A stretch of DNA of 64,000 bases from Ditylenchus dipsaci (taxonomy: Eukaryota > Nematoda > Chromadorea > Rhabditida > Anguinidae). Shown here piece by piece: positions 10,424-20,384 of the stretch. Within the stretch, counting starts at the first letter, position 1, and the number at the start of each line of letters is the position of its first letter. A program made the position numbers and the translations under genes. The stretch covers positions 496,001 through 560,000 of the forward strand of contig SADC01001291.1 of the NCBI GenBank assembly GCA_004194705.1, read 5' to 3'. The notes below the pieces were generated by a model. It worked only from the letters and a program-made list of their open reading frames with translations, was not told the origin of the DNA and made no database searches.

Positions 10424-12857
10424 ATGGCTATGAATAATCCTGATTTGTTCGATGACGAAGCAACGGATGACTCCATGTCTTCTTCTGGACAATCCGCCGA
10501 AGTATATGTGGTTGAGAAGATTATAAGGCGGAGGTTCAATGCCACTGAAAACATTTTTGAATACGAACTCAAATGGAAGGGATATCCGGACAGCGAGAAC
10601 ACCTGGGAGCCAGAGTCAAGTTTGGTTTGTAATTTTGTTATTTTAAACTTGCAGCACTATTGCAAGATTTGTTTCATTTACAGAAATGTGACTTTCTGCT
10701 AAAAGAGTTCAATGAAAAACGCGAGCGGAGGAAGGAACGCAAGATATTACGGCAGAAACGTAATAGGTGACTTTTTCGACAACATACCAAGCATATATCA
10801 TTGTTTCTTGATTTTTAGTCTAATATTAACTGAAGAGGACAAGAAATTTGTGGTCAGTGACAATGAATCACTGAGCCACTCTTCCTGGAGCTCGGGTTCT
10901 GGGTAGAATAATTGTTGAGTATATTAATTCTGTGTTAACTTTTCCCTTTCAGTAATGAGGATAAGAAGAAGGAACTTAAAAGAAACAAATCAATTAGAAC
11001 TTCAAGCTCTGCCTGCAAGAGGCGATCCAAAAGCGTCAAAAGGAGTGAAAGGTAAAAAGTTAGATTCATCTTGCTTGAGTTCCTCATGCCAAATTTCGAA
11101 AACATATAGTAAACTTATTTTGATAACTCACCTTAATAATAATATGGAAAATTAATTTGATAACTTTTCCATTTCGTGCCCTTTTCAGTTTTTTAAACAG
11201 TGCCTAGGGCTTATTGCCGAGCTCTATTATAAACAAATACAAAAAGTGATGCAGAATCTGAGTTAGTTTTATTTACTTTCAAGTCAGTGGGTTACTGAAA
11301 AAAAAACTATTTTGGGATTAATACAGGAAATATAAATCAACTGAAATTTTTTTAAAGATTTTACTTTAAAATCTTTATTTTCCCTGCTATTAAAACCAAC
11401 AACTGAATAGAATGGCCCTTTTTTGACGAAAAAAGACCAAACTGTACTTTGTTTGTCAAAACGTATTTTCTTTTGAAATTTAAAGTAATTTCACTAATAT
11501 TTTTGTTAAATGACAAATTTTTGAAATCACAAATAGATCACTTGTTTGGTAAAGCAGTCTGTGCAAAAAATGTTCTGCTGCTCTTTTGTTTAGACAAAAA
11601 GAAGCGATAACACTGCTATGACTCACAAGCAACACCAAGGGTGGACCCTATCTCAGCCAGTGAGAAAGCTTTTTCAACTGGTTGAATTTGGAGTTGAGAG
11701 AAAAAATGAGAAGAGAAATGGAAAATGCTCCCTGCAAAAAAAAAGATTCATAATGTATGTTTTTTTCAGAAGAATGAGCCAGGTAAAGAGGAGAAAGAAT
11801 CCCCAGTACCAGAAAGTTTGAAGTCAAAACCCAGGTAAATTTTCATATTTTTTTGAATTGAAACTCATGGAAATTCTCCATTTTAGACTTCAGGGCAAAA
11901 AGAAAAAACTGGGCGAGATTCTTAGCTACGACGATGTCCCATCTCCGGCTGCGCCGGTCGAAGAAGATGAGTTGATGGATCCATGCACCTCTACCTCTAT
12001 ACCATGTGAGTGTTACAAGAGGATACACGAAATTCTTTTTCTTATTGTCCATATGTATTTCAGCTAAAAAAATCAAGAAAGAAGCCATGTGTCAAACCCC
12101 CATCCAAAAAAAGAAGAAAAAATTAAAGCCGGAAGATGTACAAATGAAAAAAGAACAATTGCCAAATTCGAGCCCTGCACCCCCAGAAGAGAAAGCAGCT
12201 GAACAGAGGATCAAAAAAGTATCAGAGGAATTGAGACTGAGACTGTCAAGATCTAAGTTGGTTTTATTGCTGTCATATGTAGCCATACAACTGAATATAT
12301 ATATATTCATTTAGAAGCTCTTCAAGAGAACCAGAGTGTCACAAAGTTCAAAAACCACAGCAGTCAGTGCTAGCTGTGCCACCTACCACCGCAGTAGAAG
12401 AGGAGGAAGAGGAGAGCGACACCAATTTCGAGCTAGACTTGAACAAAATACCCTATAAAGTCATCGAAGAAGATGCAGAGAATGGATTTGACCGCGGATG
12501 GGAGGTACGTTTTGTTTACTAATGCTAGAATTCGCCGACGAAAAGTCGGTACAAAAAATTGAGCCAACATTATTTAGGTTGAGCGCATCCTAGTTTTGAT
12601 AAGTGATGATTCTCCTGAAACCCAAGATGCGAGGGCCCGAAAGTATGCCATTGTTAAGTTCAAGGGTTTCAAATATTCTCACCGGATTCTTCTTACTGAA
12701 GTGAAGGCAAGGGCTCCCAAGGTTGGCTTTTAAAGCATGTTATCAAAAATGATGTTCTAAGTTACAGGAGCTTAGCGCTTTTCTGAGGGAAAAGATGTCA
12801 GTGCAGCTGCAGGCCAGAAGTTTAAAAAGAAGCGATTGGCATGAAAGAAAAGGATAG
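10424..12857 (+). CDS. HP1-like protein B: chromodomain, long basic hinge, chromoshadow domain, about 441 aa
   Basis: Eleven exons: 10424-10624, 10684-10766, 10819-10902, 10953-11051, about 11602-11659, 11770-11834, 11887-12005, 12064-12256, 12315-12504, 12578-12721 and 12768-12857 (TAG). Residues 26-90 are a canonical chromodomain (VYVVEKII, LKWKGYPDSENTWEPE); cage residues are Tyr28, Trp51 and Tyr54. Residues about 95-335 are a Lys/Ser/Glu-rich hinge with many basic clusters, probably binding nucleic acid. Residues about 340-430 are a chromoshadow domain (LNKIPYKVIEED, GFDRGWEVERIL, VKFKGFKYSHRI). It is the tandem paralogue of gene A and presumably binds methylated histone H3 and dimerises. 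Exon 5 is uncertain: keeping frame needs the weak acceptor ACAAAAAG at 11601, while the better acceptor at 11593 would shift frame unless a base is missing. A polyadenylation signal lies at 12983. Confidence 0.82.
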
Positions 12858-12982
12858 GATCTGGGAAGATGATTTCACTTCACAGCTAGCTTAGTTGTTT
12901 TGTCACATTGAAAAAATCGTTGTCCCTTTTGGACTAATGTTGAACTGTTAGCTTCAATAATGTCCGAAAATCTTGCTTGTAG

Positions 12983-12988
12983 AATAAA
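12983..12988 (+). promoter_or_regulatory. Polyadenylation signal AATAAA of HP1-like gene B
   Basis: AATAAA lies 125 bases after the stop codon, on the coding strand, with no other gene between. Confidence 0.6.
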
Positions 12989-13595
12989 GAACACTTACAC
13001 GGGGAAAGCATGACCTGACTGTCAGCTATTGAAAAACGTTATACACCAAAAGATAGTTCTTTAAAAGACATAATCTGTAAAAATAACCACCCTCTCGAGA
13101 GGCTTGGCCATGCCAGAATTTTTTTCCTACTTTTTTATCTATCTTGTCGCAAATTTCATGAAGAGTTAAAAACCGTTAAAATTGTTCGGTTTTATAAGAA
13201 AAATCTTCGAGAACCATGTTTTAAGAAAGTCAATTTTTGGGTGCTCTATTTTTTGACTTATTAACTTCAAATGGCTCTAGCTCATTTTTTATTTAGTCAA
13301 CCTCAATCATATAATATCTTATTTTAGTCCCCAGGATAAGCTTTTTTAAATGAGTACAGTCGTTTCCGGATAATCATCAAAAATTTCAGGCAATGGCGTA
13401 AAACTTTAAAAATATTACATTTTGCACAAATCACAAATTTGATCAAGAATGCCGGTTTCCTCGAAATTTCGTGTCCAAAATCAATTTTTTTTCATATTCC
13501 TGTTCAAAGTCGAACACAGCTTAGGTAGCAAAGTTATGACCAAAAACAGAAAATGTTCAAACAAACAAAAAAATGGTTAAAATTGAAAACATCCG
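12989..13595. other. Intergenic DNA, nothing recognised
   Basis: No gene, repeat array or palindrome is supportable here. Confidence 0.5.
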
Positions 13596-13965
13596 TCAAA
13601 ATGTGTGAATCTCCCGTCAAAATATGTAAATCTCCCGTCAAATTTTGAAAACTTCTTGTTCTCGGTCATTACTTTTCAATTTTTTTTTTTCGCACCAGCA
13701 TGTAGTTTCTAATGAGCTATCAACTGCCTGACTACAATATTGAAAATTGGGAGAACAATTACATTTTTTTCCTATTTTTTCAAAATGAATTGTTGTCGCA
13801 CTTTTCAATATTGTAGTCAGCCAGTTGATAGCTCATTAGAAACTAGAGATTCCGGGCTACATGCTGGTGCAAAAAAAATTAAGAATTTGATAGGTAAACA
13901 CCGAGAACAAGAAGTTTTAAAAGCTTGCCGGGAGATTGACACATTTGACGGGTGTTTTCACCCAC
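13596..13965. repeat. Palindromic MITE with CCGTCAAA units at the edge
   Basis: The left arm (about 13596-13755) carries several CCCGTCAAAATxTG units, then TGTTCTCGGT, AGTTTCTAATGAGCTATCAACTG and CTACAATATTG. The right arm (about 13800-13965) is the reverse complement with several mismatches. The motif AGTTTCTAATGA also occurs in the palindrome at 47278-47690, suggesting a distant relationship. Confidence 0.7.
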
Positions 13966-14209
13966 AGCCTAAAAAATTTTGAAAATTAAATATTTTTAAA
14001 AACGGATTTGTCTCTATACGAAGAGGTCGATTTGGTTTTTTGAAGTGTTTGACACGCCGTGCACAGGAATGTCCCCAAAATTTTCGGCATTGTTTTGGAC
14101 CTGAGGCTTTTGCAATTTGAAGCCAAAAGGCCATAGCTCACAGAAAGAGAACATTCTTGGGATTTTTTTAAGAATAGGAATCTACATGAAATTCTCTACA
14201 AAACGCTAC

Positions 14210-14570
14210 TCTGTCTACGCTCAGTCCCTCCAGTGCTAATTTACATGATAAATTAAAAACTTTTGCTTAAAATGTAGCTCTACTTCCTGCTGTCCTTTTT
14301 AGTAAATGGTTGTAAATGATCATGCGAATAAAAATTGCGAAAAATGTCAGTTCCAAAGTAATACCCGAATCCTACCTCTTGAAAATACTCTTTTCTTCCT
14401 TGGTCAAAACTTTGCTTACAAACCACTTTTCTGAAGAGATTTTGGTGTGGAAACATTTCCATCTGGTTCCCTACGAAATTATGACTTCAGAAAGTCACTA
14501 AACGTGTTGACAAATAAATAAAATTGGTAGAGGTTCAGGCGATATAAAACTAAGTACGCATCATTTTGGC
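14210..14570. repeat. Dispersed repeat, copy 1
   Basis: A segment with ATGATCATGCGAATAAAAATTGCG, then CCTACCTCTTGAAAATACTC and CACTAAACGTGTTG, matches 50890-51180 with about 80% similarity by eye. A shorter relative (TTCTGAATCAATTCTGGTGTG) is at 60115-60160. Its type is unknown. Confidence 0.55.
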
Positions 14571-14724
14571 TTGAAAAGCCAAATCGATGAACGTTTTTCA
14601 TTCCAATACAAACCCAAATAATTTGCCTATAACAGGGTGGCCAAATGCGCTAATGTCTCATGATTTTTCTGGCTTTTAAAACTGGCGATTTTGGATGTTT
14701 TTGATTTGGTAACCCTTGAATATA

Positions 14725-14978
14725 AGGGGTATAGACGTTTGGCTACAAATGTAACATTTTTGGCGTTCTGCCCTATGTTCTGTTTTAGCCACTTAGGCCT
14801 TAGGCTTAGGCTTAGGCCTTAGGCTTAGGCCTTAGGCTTAGGCTTAGGTTTAGGCTTAGGGACCAAAAAAATGTCTTACGAACTACAAAATGGCTGAAAA
14901 AATAAGCCTAAGTGGCTAAAACAGAACATAGGGCAGAACGCCAAAAATGTTACATTTGTAGCCAAACGTCTACTCACC
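14725..14978. mobile_element. Palindromic element whose one arm carries a TTAGGC array
   Basis: The arms begin with GTAGACGTTTGGCTACAAATG or its complement (about 14725-14785 and 14905-14975). They share TAACATTTTTGGCGTTCTGCC and TATGTTCTGTTTTAGCCACTTAGG. Between them lies an array of nematode-type telomere units (14790-14865). Confidence 0.75.
14790..14865. repeat. Interstitial TTAGGC (nematode telomere-type) repeats
   Basis: About eleven units of TTAGGC or CTTAGG, some shortened by a base, run head to tail. TTAGGC is the telomere repeat of most nematodes. Similar short runs (CTTAGGCTTAGCCTTAGG) occur inside the MULE at about 1921 and 2523. This supports nematode origin and is not a chromosome end, because the array lies inside a palindromic element. 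Confidence 0.8.
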
Positions 14979-15002
14979 GAATATAATGTCAAAAACACTT
15001 AA

Positions 15003-15415
15003 GGTGTGTTCACAATGAGTCCCGGACTCAGTGCGCAACTTTACGTTTTTTCGGGCTGTAATTTTTTTTCTTGATTGAGAAAAAAAAATTGTTAGTATCA
15101 TTTTGTAGCTGAGGTTCAGAGCTTCAAAATGAGCTCTTAAAAATTAATATATGATTGCAAAACTTTGGATAATAATGCTCAGTCTGATACTGAGTCTGAC
15201 TCTAAGTCCGACACTCAGACCGAGTGTCAGACTGTGTCAGACTGGGCTTTTTATCCAAAATTTTGCAATCACATGTTTATTGTGAAACGCTCATACTGAA
15301 GCTCTGAATCTTAGCTACAAAACTGTACTAACAGAATTTTTTCTCAGTCAAGAAAAAATTACAGCCAAAAGGAAACCGGTTCGCGCACTGAGTCCCAGAC
15401 CCATTGTGAAAGCAC
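15003..15415. mobile_element. Palindromic MITE, CACAATGAGTCCCGGACTCAG ends
   Basis: The left end GTGTTCACAATGAGTC and the right end GACCCATTGTGAAAGCAC are reverse complements with few changes. The centre contains several GTCTGACTC/GAGTCTGACT units (15180-15245), so the interior is also made of short repeats. No coding content. Confidence 0.75.
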
Positions 15416-15430
15416 TTTTACTTTCCTTAA

Positions 15431-15664
15431 AGGGGCATGCCCGTGCGTTTCAAAAAGTTAAGGCGGGGACCAGCAATTTTTTTTGAATCGTTCCATTTTT
15501 CAATCGTTTTGCGTCAAATCTGATATTGATGACCTTACGGTACTTTTAAAAATCAGGCAGAAAACTTAAAAAATCTACACAAGAACAAATGTAAAAGTTT
15601 GCCGAGAAAAAAAAAGATATGCTGGTTCCCGCCTTTTCTCCGTGTCGGGCACGGGCATGCCCCT
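15431..15664. mobile_element. TTAA-flanked palindromic MITE (AGGGGCATGCCCGTGCG family)
   Basis: TTAA flanks both ends (15427-15430 and 15665-15668). Inverted ends AGGGGCATGCCCGTGCG surround a palindromic interior. A relative at 57400-57631 has the same GAATCGTTC and CGTTTTGCGTCAAAT interior. The right TTAA is shared with the next element. Confidence 0.8.
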
Positions 15665-15668
15665 TTAA

Positions 15669-15899
15669 AGAGGCATGCCCACGCTGATAAGAGGTGGTGC
15701 CGCCAATTTAAAAAAATTTCCTAATCATTGAACTTCTTTACGTATTTTTCAACTTGATTTCTAACATAACAGGAACTAGAATTTAATTTTAGGTATATTT
15801 TTGTTAGAAACGAGGTTGAAAATCCGCACAGAAGTTCAATGATTGGTAAAATTGTTTGAATTCCAGGGCACCACCTCTTATTAGCGTGGGCATGTACCT
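15669..15899. mobile_element. TTAA-flanked palindromic MITE (GGCATGCCCACGC family)
   Basis: This is a second MITE beginning directly after the shared TTAA and ending before TTAA at 15900-15903. Its ends are AGAGGCATGCCCACGCTG and the complement of AGGTACATGCCCACGCTA. The interior has GAGGTGGTGCC and its complement. Relatives are at 46865-47086 and 63413-63920. TTAA targets suggest mobilisation by a piggyBac-type transposase. Confidence 0.8.
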
Positions 15900-15903
15900 T
15901 TAA

Positions 15904-16455
15904 AGGAGGGATGAAAGCTTTAAAGTAGAGTATCGACACGAAAGGATTATACTGAGTTTTGTGTTTTTCTGAATGTGGTTTGACCACGGGACCTCAAGTA
16001 GCGTTAGGATGTTCAAAAAGTCCGAAAGATGTTGATACGTGAGTGTGGCCGGAATTTACTTCACATCTGAAAACAAAAATCGGTATCTACATCTTCATGA
16101 CAATAGTTTTCTAAAAAAAGTTATGTAATTTTACCCGTTCTATATACCATTGTGCAGCCACGATGCTAGGCTTTCATTTGCGCAATCATAGACAGTAAAA
16201 ATACCTTCTTGTTAGAACCGAAATTAAAAAATATCAAAATGCCTGAGAAAAAGCAGCAATTGTTTGAATTCCCACCACACTCAGGTACCAGTATTTTTCG
16301 GACTATTTGAAAGCTGTGACTGGCTTTTCTTGAAAAACCGCGACGAACTCAATACCATCAATATAAAATGTACAGAAAACCCCATACAAGTTGAATACTT
16401 GAAAAAATGATGAAGAGAAGGGCAATTTAAAAGGGACAATCATTTTCGATGACGC
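15904..16455. other. Intergenic DNA, nothing recognised
   Basis: No supportable gene or repeat. Confidence 0.5.
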
Positions 16456-16700
16456 AAATTTACTTTTTCTTGGCACAAATACGCTTTTTATGGCGCAAAA
16501 TTATTTGGAGCAAATAAACTTCTTTTCGGCTCAAATACGCTTCTTTCTGGCAATACCCAAATTTAGTGGAATTTGGGTGAATTTGTGCCAAGAACTAGTA
16601 AATCTGCGCTATAAAAAAGTGCATTTGAGCCACAAAAAGTTTATTCGCGCCAAATAATATTTCCGCCATAAAAAAGTGGCTCAAATTGAATTTACCCACT
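16456..16700. repeat. Palindrome with GGCNCAAAT units
   Basis: Units such as GGCACAAATACGC, GGCGCAAAATTATTTGG and GGCTCAAATACGC on the left reappear as complements on the right, turning near 16575. This is another terminal array of a short varying unit. A GAACCCCGAAATT palindrome follows at 16790-16990. Confidence 0.65.
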
Positions 16701-17127
16701 AAATTTCTGAATTTCCCCACTAAATTCAAATTTCCCTCAAGACACTGATTTTCCCCACTAAGTAGATGAAAATTTTGTGTCTATGTGCCACTTTTTATTC
16801 TAGTATCGATTAATTCTTTCACTTTTCGTTTTTTTCTGAACCCCGAAATTGACAGATCGGGGCGCCGAAATCCTCAATTTCGGGGTTCGGGGTCGCACAA
16901 CACAATTTTTCAAGGGAAAAATAAAAAGTGAAAAAACCAATCTATAGAAGAATAAAAAGTAGCATGTAGTCATAAAATTTTATCTACCACTTTTGCTCAA
17001 AATCAGGTCAAAAATTTCATTTTAAGCAAAACTCCGAAACCCCGATTTCTGCCTCTAGTTTTGAGGTCAAACTGTTTTGGCTTGAATTTTGGTATATTTG
17101 CTTGTTGTGTTACGAGTCTTTACACTA

Positions 17128-17321
17128 CAGTCGAGTCTCGATTTAACGATCACCCTGGGACCGACCCGGGTGATCGTTAAATCGATAGTGATCGTTGAAT
17201 CGAGGGGTGATTTGACGGAATTTATTATTGAAGGGACCGATCCAGGTGATCGTTAAATCGAGGGTGATCGTTAAATCGGGTGATCGTTAAATCGGGTGAT
17301 CGTTAAATCGAGACTCGACTG
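17128..17321. mobile_element. TA-flanked MITE with CAGTCGAGTCTCGATTTAACG ends
   Basis: TA occurs at both edges (17126-17127 and 17322-17323). The inverted termini start CAGTCGAGTCTCGATT. The interior repeats GTGATCGTTAAATCG about six times. CAGT-type ends with a TA target are seen in pogo/Tigger-like members of the Tc1/mariner superfamily. No transposase is present. Confidence 0.8.
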
Positions 17322-17323
17322 TA

Positions 17324-18240
17324 GTTGTGTTGCACTTTTCACGTTGATCATTTCGATATATTACATTCTCAATTTTCATCACAAAATCGGCCAGGAATAT
17401 GCAAAACCAGCTATGCTTCTAATTCAATACCATGAAAACTGCTGGTCTTACCTTTTCTTCTGTGATTTCTGAGTGACTTTTAGTTGACTTTGTGCTGATT
17501 TTACGCCTATCTTGAAGCTCTTAAACTTCCCTACAAATATTGAGCAGGCATTGAGCAGTTATACACAGCTATAACGTGCTCTCGGGTCCCTTTAAGTGCA
17601 AATTTGACAGGAGAGAAAATGGTGATTTCGTGAGTTGCACGCTGGTTGTCCCACTTTTTGCGAACATTTTGCAGCTTACATACATGCATTCAAAACGACA
17701 GATTGCAGCGGTCATTCTGACATATTACAATGATGGATGTGGTCTAGAGAAGAGTGGTGTCTGCCTCTCGGGAGATTATTCACTTTCCTTGAAATGGTCA
17801 CTTATTTCAAACCGGTTTCCGATCACTTGACCCGTCCCAACACCCGCGCATATATTTTTGAAAAATGATCTATGTGAAAATTTGCATCTAAATGAATCGT
17901 TGTGCCAGGTGGTAATTTACGTGATAAAAGTTTGTGATGAAGCCTTGGCTCACTAGTTCAGATACGGATTTTTTCTGTTTTTTAGAATCGATCACTGGTT
18001 CAATTCCTTACAGCTGCAGCCCCTTTTTTGAATTTTTTCAAGCAAATATTGACAGACTATGGCCAGATGAAAGCAGGATAAAAGCTTAATGAAGGCATGG
18101 TAGTGGAAAACCTCCTTCATTTTCTTGAAAAATTATTTCGGGATTTGGACATGTAAGCGTTGCTCCGCAGTTTTGCTTATGGAATTTATTATGTCTTTTT
18201 TTCGGCTTCTTGTTGGAAAAGCATGATTGATCAAAAATGT
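17324..18240. other. Intergenic DNA, nothing recognised
   Basis: A 254-bp open frame at 17576-17830 has no recognisable domain and no clear splice partners. Confidence 0.5.
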
Positions 18241-18425
18241 TTACAGCCGACTCTCGATTTAAGTTCGTTCCCACCTAGGGTAGATGCCTCAAACTCTTCA
18301 ACTCATTTCTCCAAAAAACTAAAATTTCCAAGCTCATTTTTTGTAAAGCTAAAATTACGAAACTCATTTTGCCAACAACGGAAAATTTCCAAAATCGCTC
18401 CCGAAAAGCGAACTTGAAAGTCGCC
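18241..18425. repeat. Degenerate CAGTCGA-type MITE fragment
   Basis: ACAGCCGACTCTCGATTTAAG at the left matches the ends of the TA-flanked family at 17128-17321. No matching right terminus is visible. Confidence 0.45.
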
Positions 18426-18610
18426 TTTTTCCAAACTGCTAATGCCGAAAACCAATATATCCTTCCAAAATGTAGTTTTAAATTAAATTTGTCTCACATG
18501 GATAATAAATATTAACACGTCTACGGTAGGTCTAATTTGCTTCTTCTTGTAGTCATTCGCGTTCTCGTAGTTACCTCTGATATTTTTTTTCGTGACTTTT
18601 GCAAGTTTCT

Positions 18611-18618
18611 TTTTCCAG
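18611..18618 (+). promoter_or_regulatory. Splice acceptor just upstream of rpl24 start, possible trans-splice site
   Basis: TTTCTTTTTCCAG ends 24 bases before the ATG, with no coding exon required upstream. In nematodes such a site commonly receives a spliced leader. It could instead end a 5' UTR intron. Confidence 0.5.
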
Positions 18619-18642
18619 CTATTTCGTTGTTGAAATTCAAAG

Positions 18643-19513
18643 ATGAAGCTTGAGACCTGCGTCTATTCCGGCTATAAGATCCATCCTGGCCATGGAAAAA
18701 GACTTGTTCGATCCGATGGAAAAGTTAGTTTTTATTTTATTCATTTAATTTTACCCAAGGCGTCAAATTAGAGCCCGAATAAACGCTTTCGCTTATTTGT
18801 TTGGGTGTCGAATGTACGCAAAATAAAAGGGCTATTTTCGGCGAGCGCTTGTTGTTTATATGTATCAAGCACAGCCGTCAATCGCCTACAATGCAAAATT
18901 TGAATAAGATAAAATCGCTAAATTAGTATTAATCCATCTATCTTGTATTCAGATCCAGATCTTCCTGAGCAAGAAGTGTGCCCGATCATCCAAGCTGAAG
19001 CGCAATCCTCGTGACATTCCATGGACCGTTCTCTATCGTCGAAAGCATAAGAAGGTTAGTTAACTTTTGTGCACCTAAAATTGTGCTTTTCAAAGATTCC
19101 TAACGATCATCGTAGAGCTCTCACCTAATGTGTCTTTCAGGGAATTCACGCCGAAGAGGGAGCTCAGAAGAAACGTATCAAGCGCACTGTACAGCTCGCG
19201 TCTAGAGCTATCGGAGACTTCACTGTGGAGGCATTGTTGGCCAAGCGCAATCAGAAGCCAGAGTTCCGTCGTCAGCAGCGTGAAGCAGCAGTTAAAGCAG
19301 CCAAGGAGGCCGTTCGAGCCCAGAAGACTGACAAAAAGGCCGAGAAGAAGAAGCTGGTAGATTACTTTTATATGATTTCATTCTTAATGCCAACCGATTA
19401 TTGCTGTTCATTGTCTAATGAATTCTTTTTCAGGATAAGAAGTCTGCAGCTCCCAAGGCTAAGGTTGCTAAGGCTCCGAAGGCCAGAAGCCAGTTGTCGG
19501 AGGAAAGCGATAA
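18643..19513 (+). CDS. rpl-24.1: 60S ribosomal protein L24 (eL24), with a one-base deletion near the 3' end
   Basis: Four exons: 18643-18723, 18953-19054, 19141-19356 and 19434-19513. The protein starts [20 protein letters not shown] and contains [17 protein letters not shown] and [17 protein letters not shown], which match eL24 throughout. eL24 is a surface protein of the large ribosomal subunit near the small-subunit interface. The expected length is about 158 residues. As written, the last exon loses frame near 19483: GGCCAGAAG reads as GCC AGA AGC and runs about 45 codons beyond the expected end. One more C would give a normal basic tail ending GGKR with TAA at 19511-19513. Everything upstream is intact with good splice sites, so a consensus error or recent allele is more likely than an old pseudogene. 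A polyadenylation signal lies at 19577. The symbol follows the C. elegans name. Confidence 0.93.
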
Positions 19514-19576
19514 ACGGATCGATGACCCCTTCCGCTATTCAAAATCTTATTTTGTTGTTTGCTTCTGTTACGGTAA

Positions 19577-19582
19577 AATAAA
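19577..19582 (+). promoter_or_regulatory. Polyadenylation signal AATAAA of rpl24
   Basis: AATAAA lies about 64 bases after the expected stop codon at 19511-19513, a normal distance for a compact nematode 3' UTR. Confidence 0.7.
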
Positions 19583-20380
19583 CGTTGATTTCTGTTTGTT
19601 TAACTCATTGTGCGATTTGTACATATTAATTCATAAATTTTGAGCCATTGCTTTTGAGCGTAACTTTTTAACTCTGAACTAATTTCGAAATATCGCAAAC
19701 ACAGATTGTCTTGAAATCGTAATGCAATTCGCCTGGTAAAAAGTTTGAAAACATGTCCCCTACTGGGATTTGAGTCATGGTCTGTGGATGGGCGAACTGC
19801 AACTAGGCTAGCGAAAATCGTATTTTCACATAATATATGAAATTGAAAAAGACATTTGTACAGTCGATACAGGTCAATAGTTTAGTACAATTTTGTAAAC
19901 TAGTCAGTAATTTTAGGTTTGTAACTCTTAATGTGTTATCCACCGTTAGTAAAGTAAGATAGCTGGCGGATAGTGTAGGTCCGCCAGCCATAAGACCTTT
20001 TGTGTAAAAGTCTCAATTCAGTTTTTTCAATCCTAGTAAGGAACCATGGTCACTAATATTCATAGCAAGTTACGCTAATTCCCGATCGCGGCGTAAGTCA
20101 GGGTCCGACAAGACGACGCGGTCACTGCTGTGAAGAGTCTCTATATTTCACTGACTTTTGGAAAGATACTGCTGCGCCCTTTGCGCATAGTTAAATTTCT
20201 TTTTAAATTATTGAAAAACTTGTTCAAGCTTGAGATTATTGAGGCCAAGCCTCGATTTTAATAATTCTCTTCGCTAATTTTCGAGTTTTGAGGAGTGGAT
20301 GCGCCTCGAAATATTCCCATATGGTCCATCGAGGCAAGACTTTTTTTGAATGTATTCATAACATTAACCCCCACTCAACA
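19583..20380. other. Intergenic DNA, nothing clearly recognised
   Basis: No gene is supported. GACGACGCGGTCACTGCTGTGA at 20112 resembles GACGGCGCGGTCACTATGGTGA at 58121, suggesting a dispersed repeat. Confidence 0.5.
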
Positions 20381-20384
20381 TTAA

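Noticed and set aside
17576..17830. 84-codon open frame
   Set aside because: No recognisable domain, no good flanking splice sites, typical chance length in this sequence.
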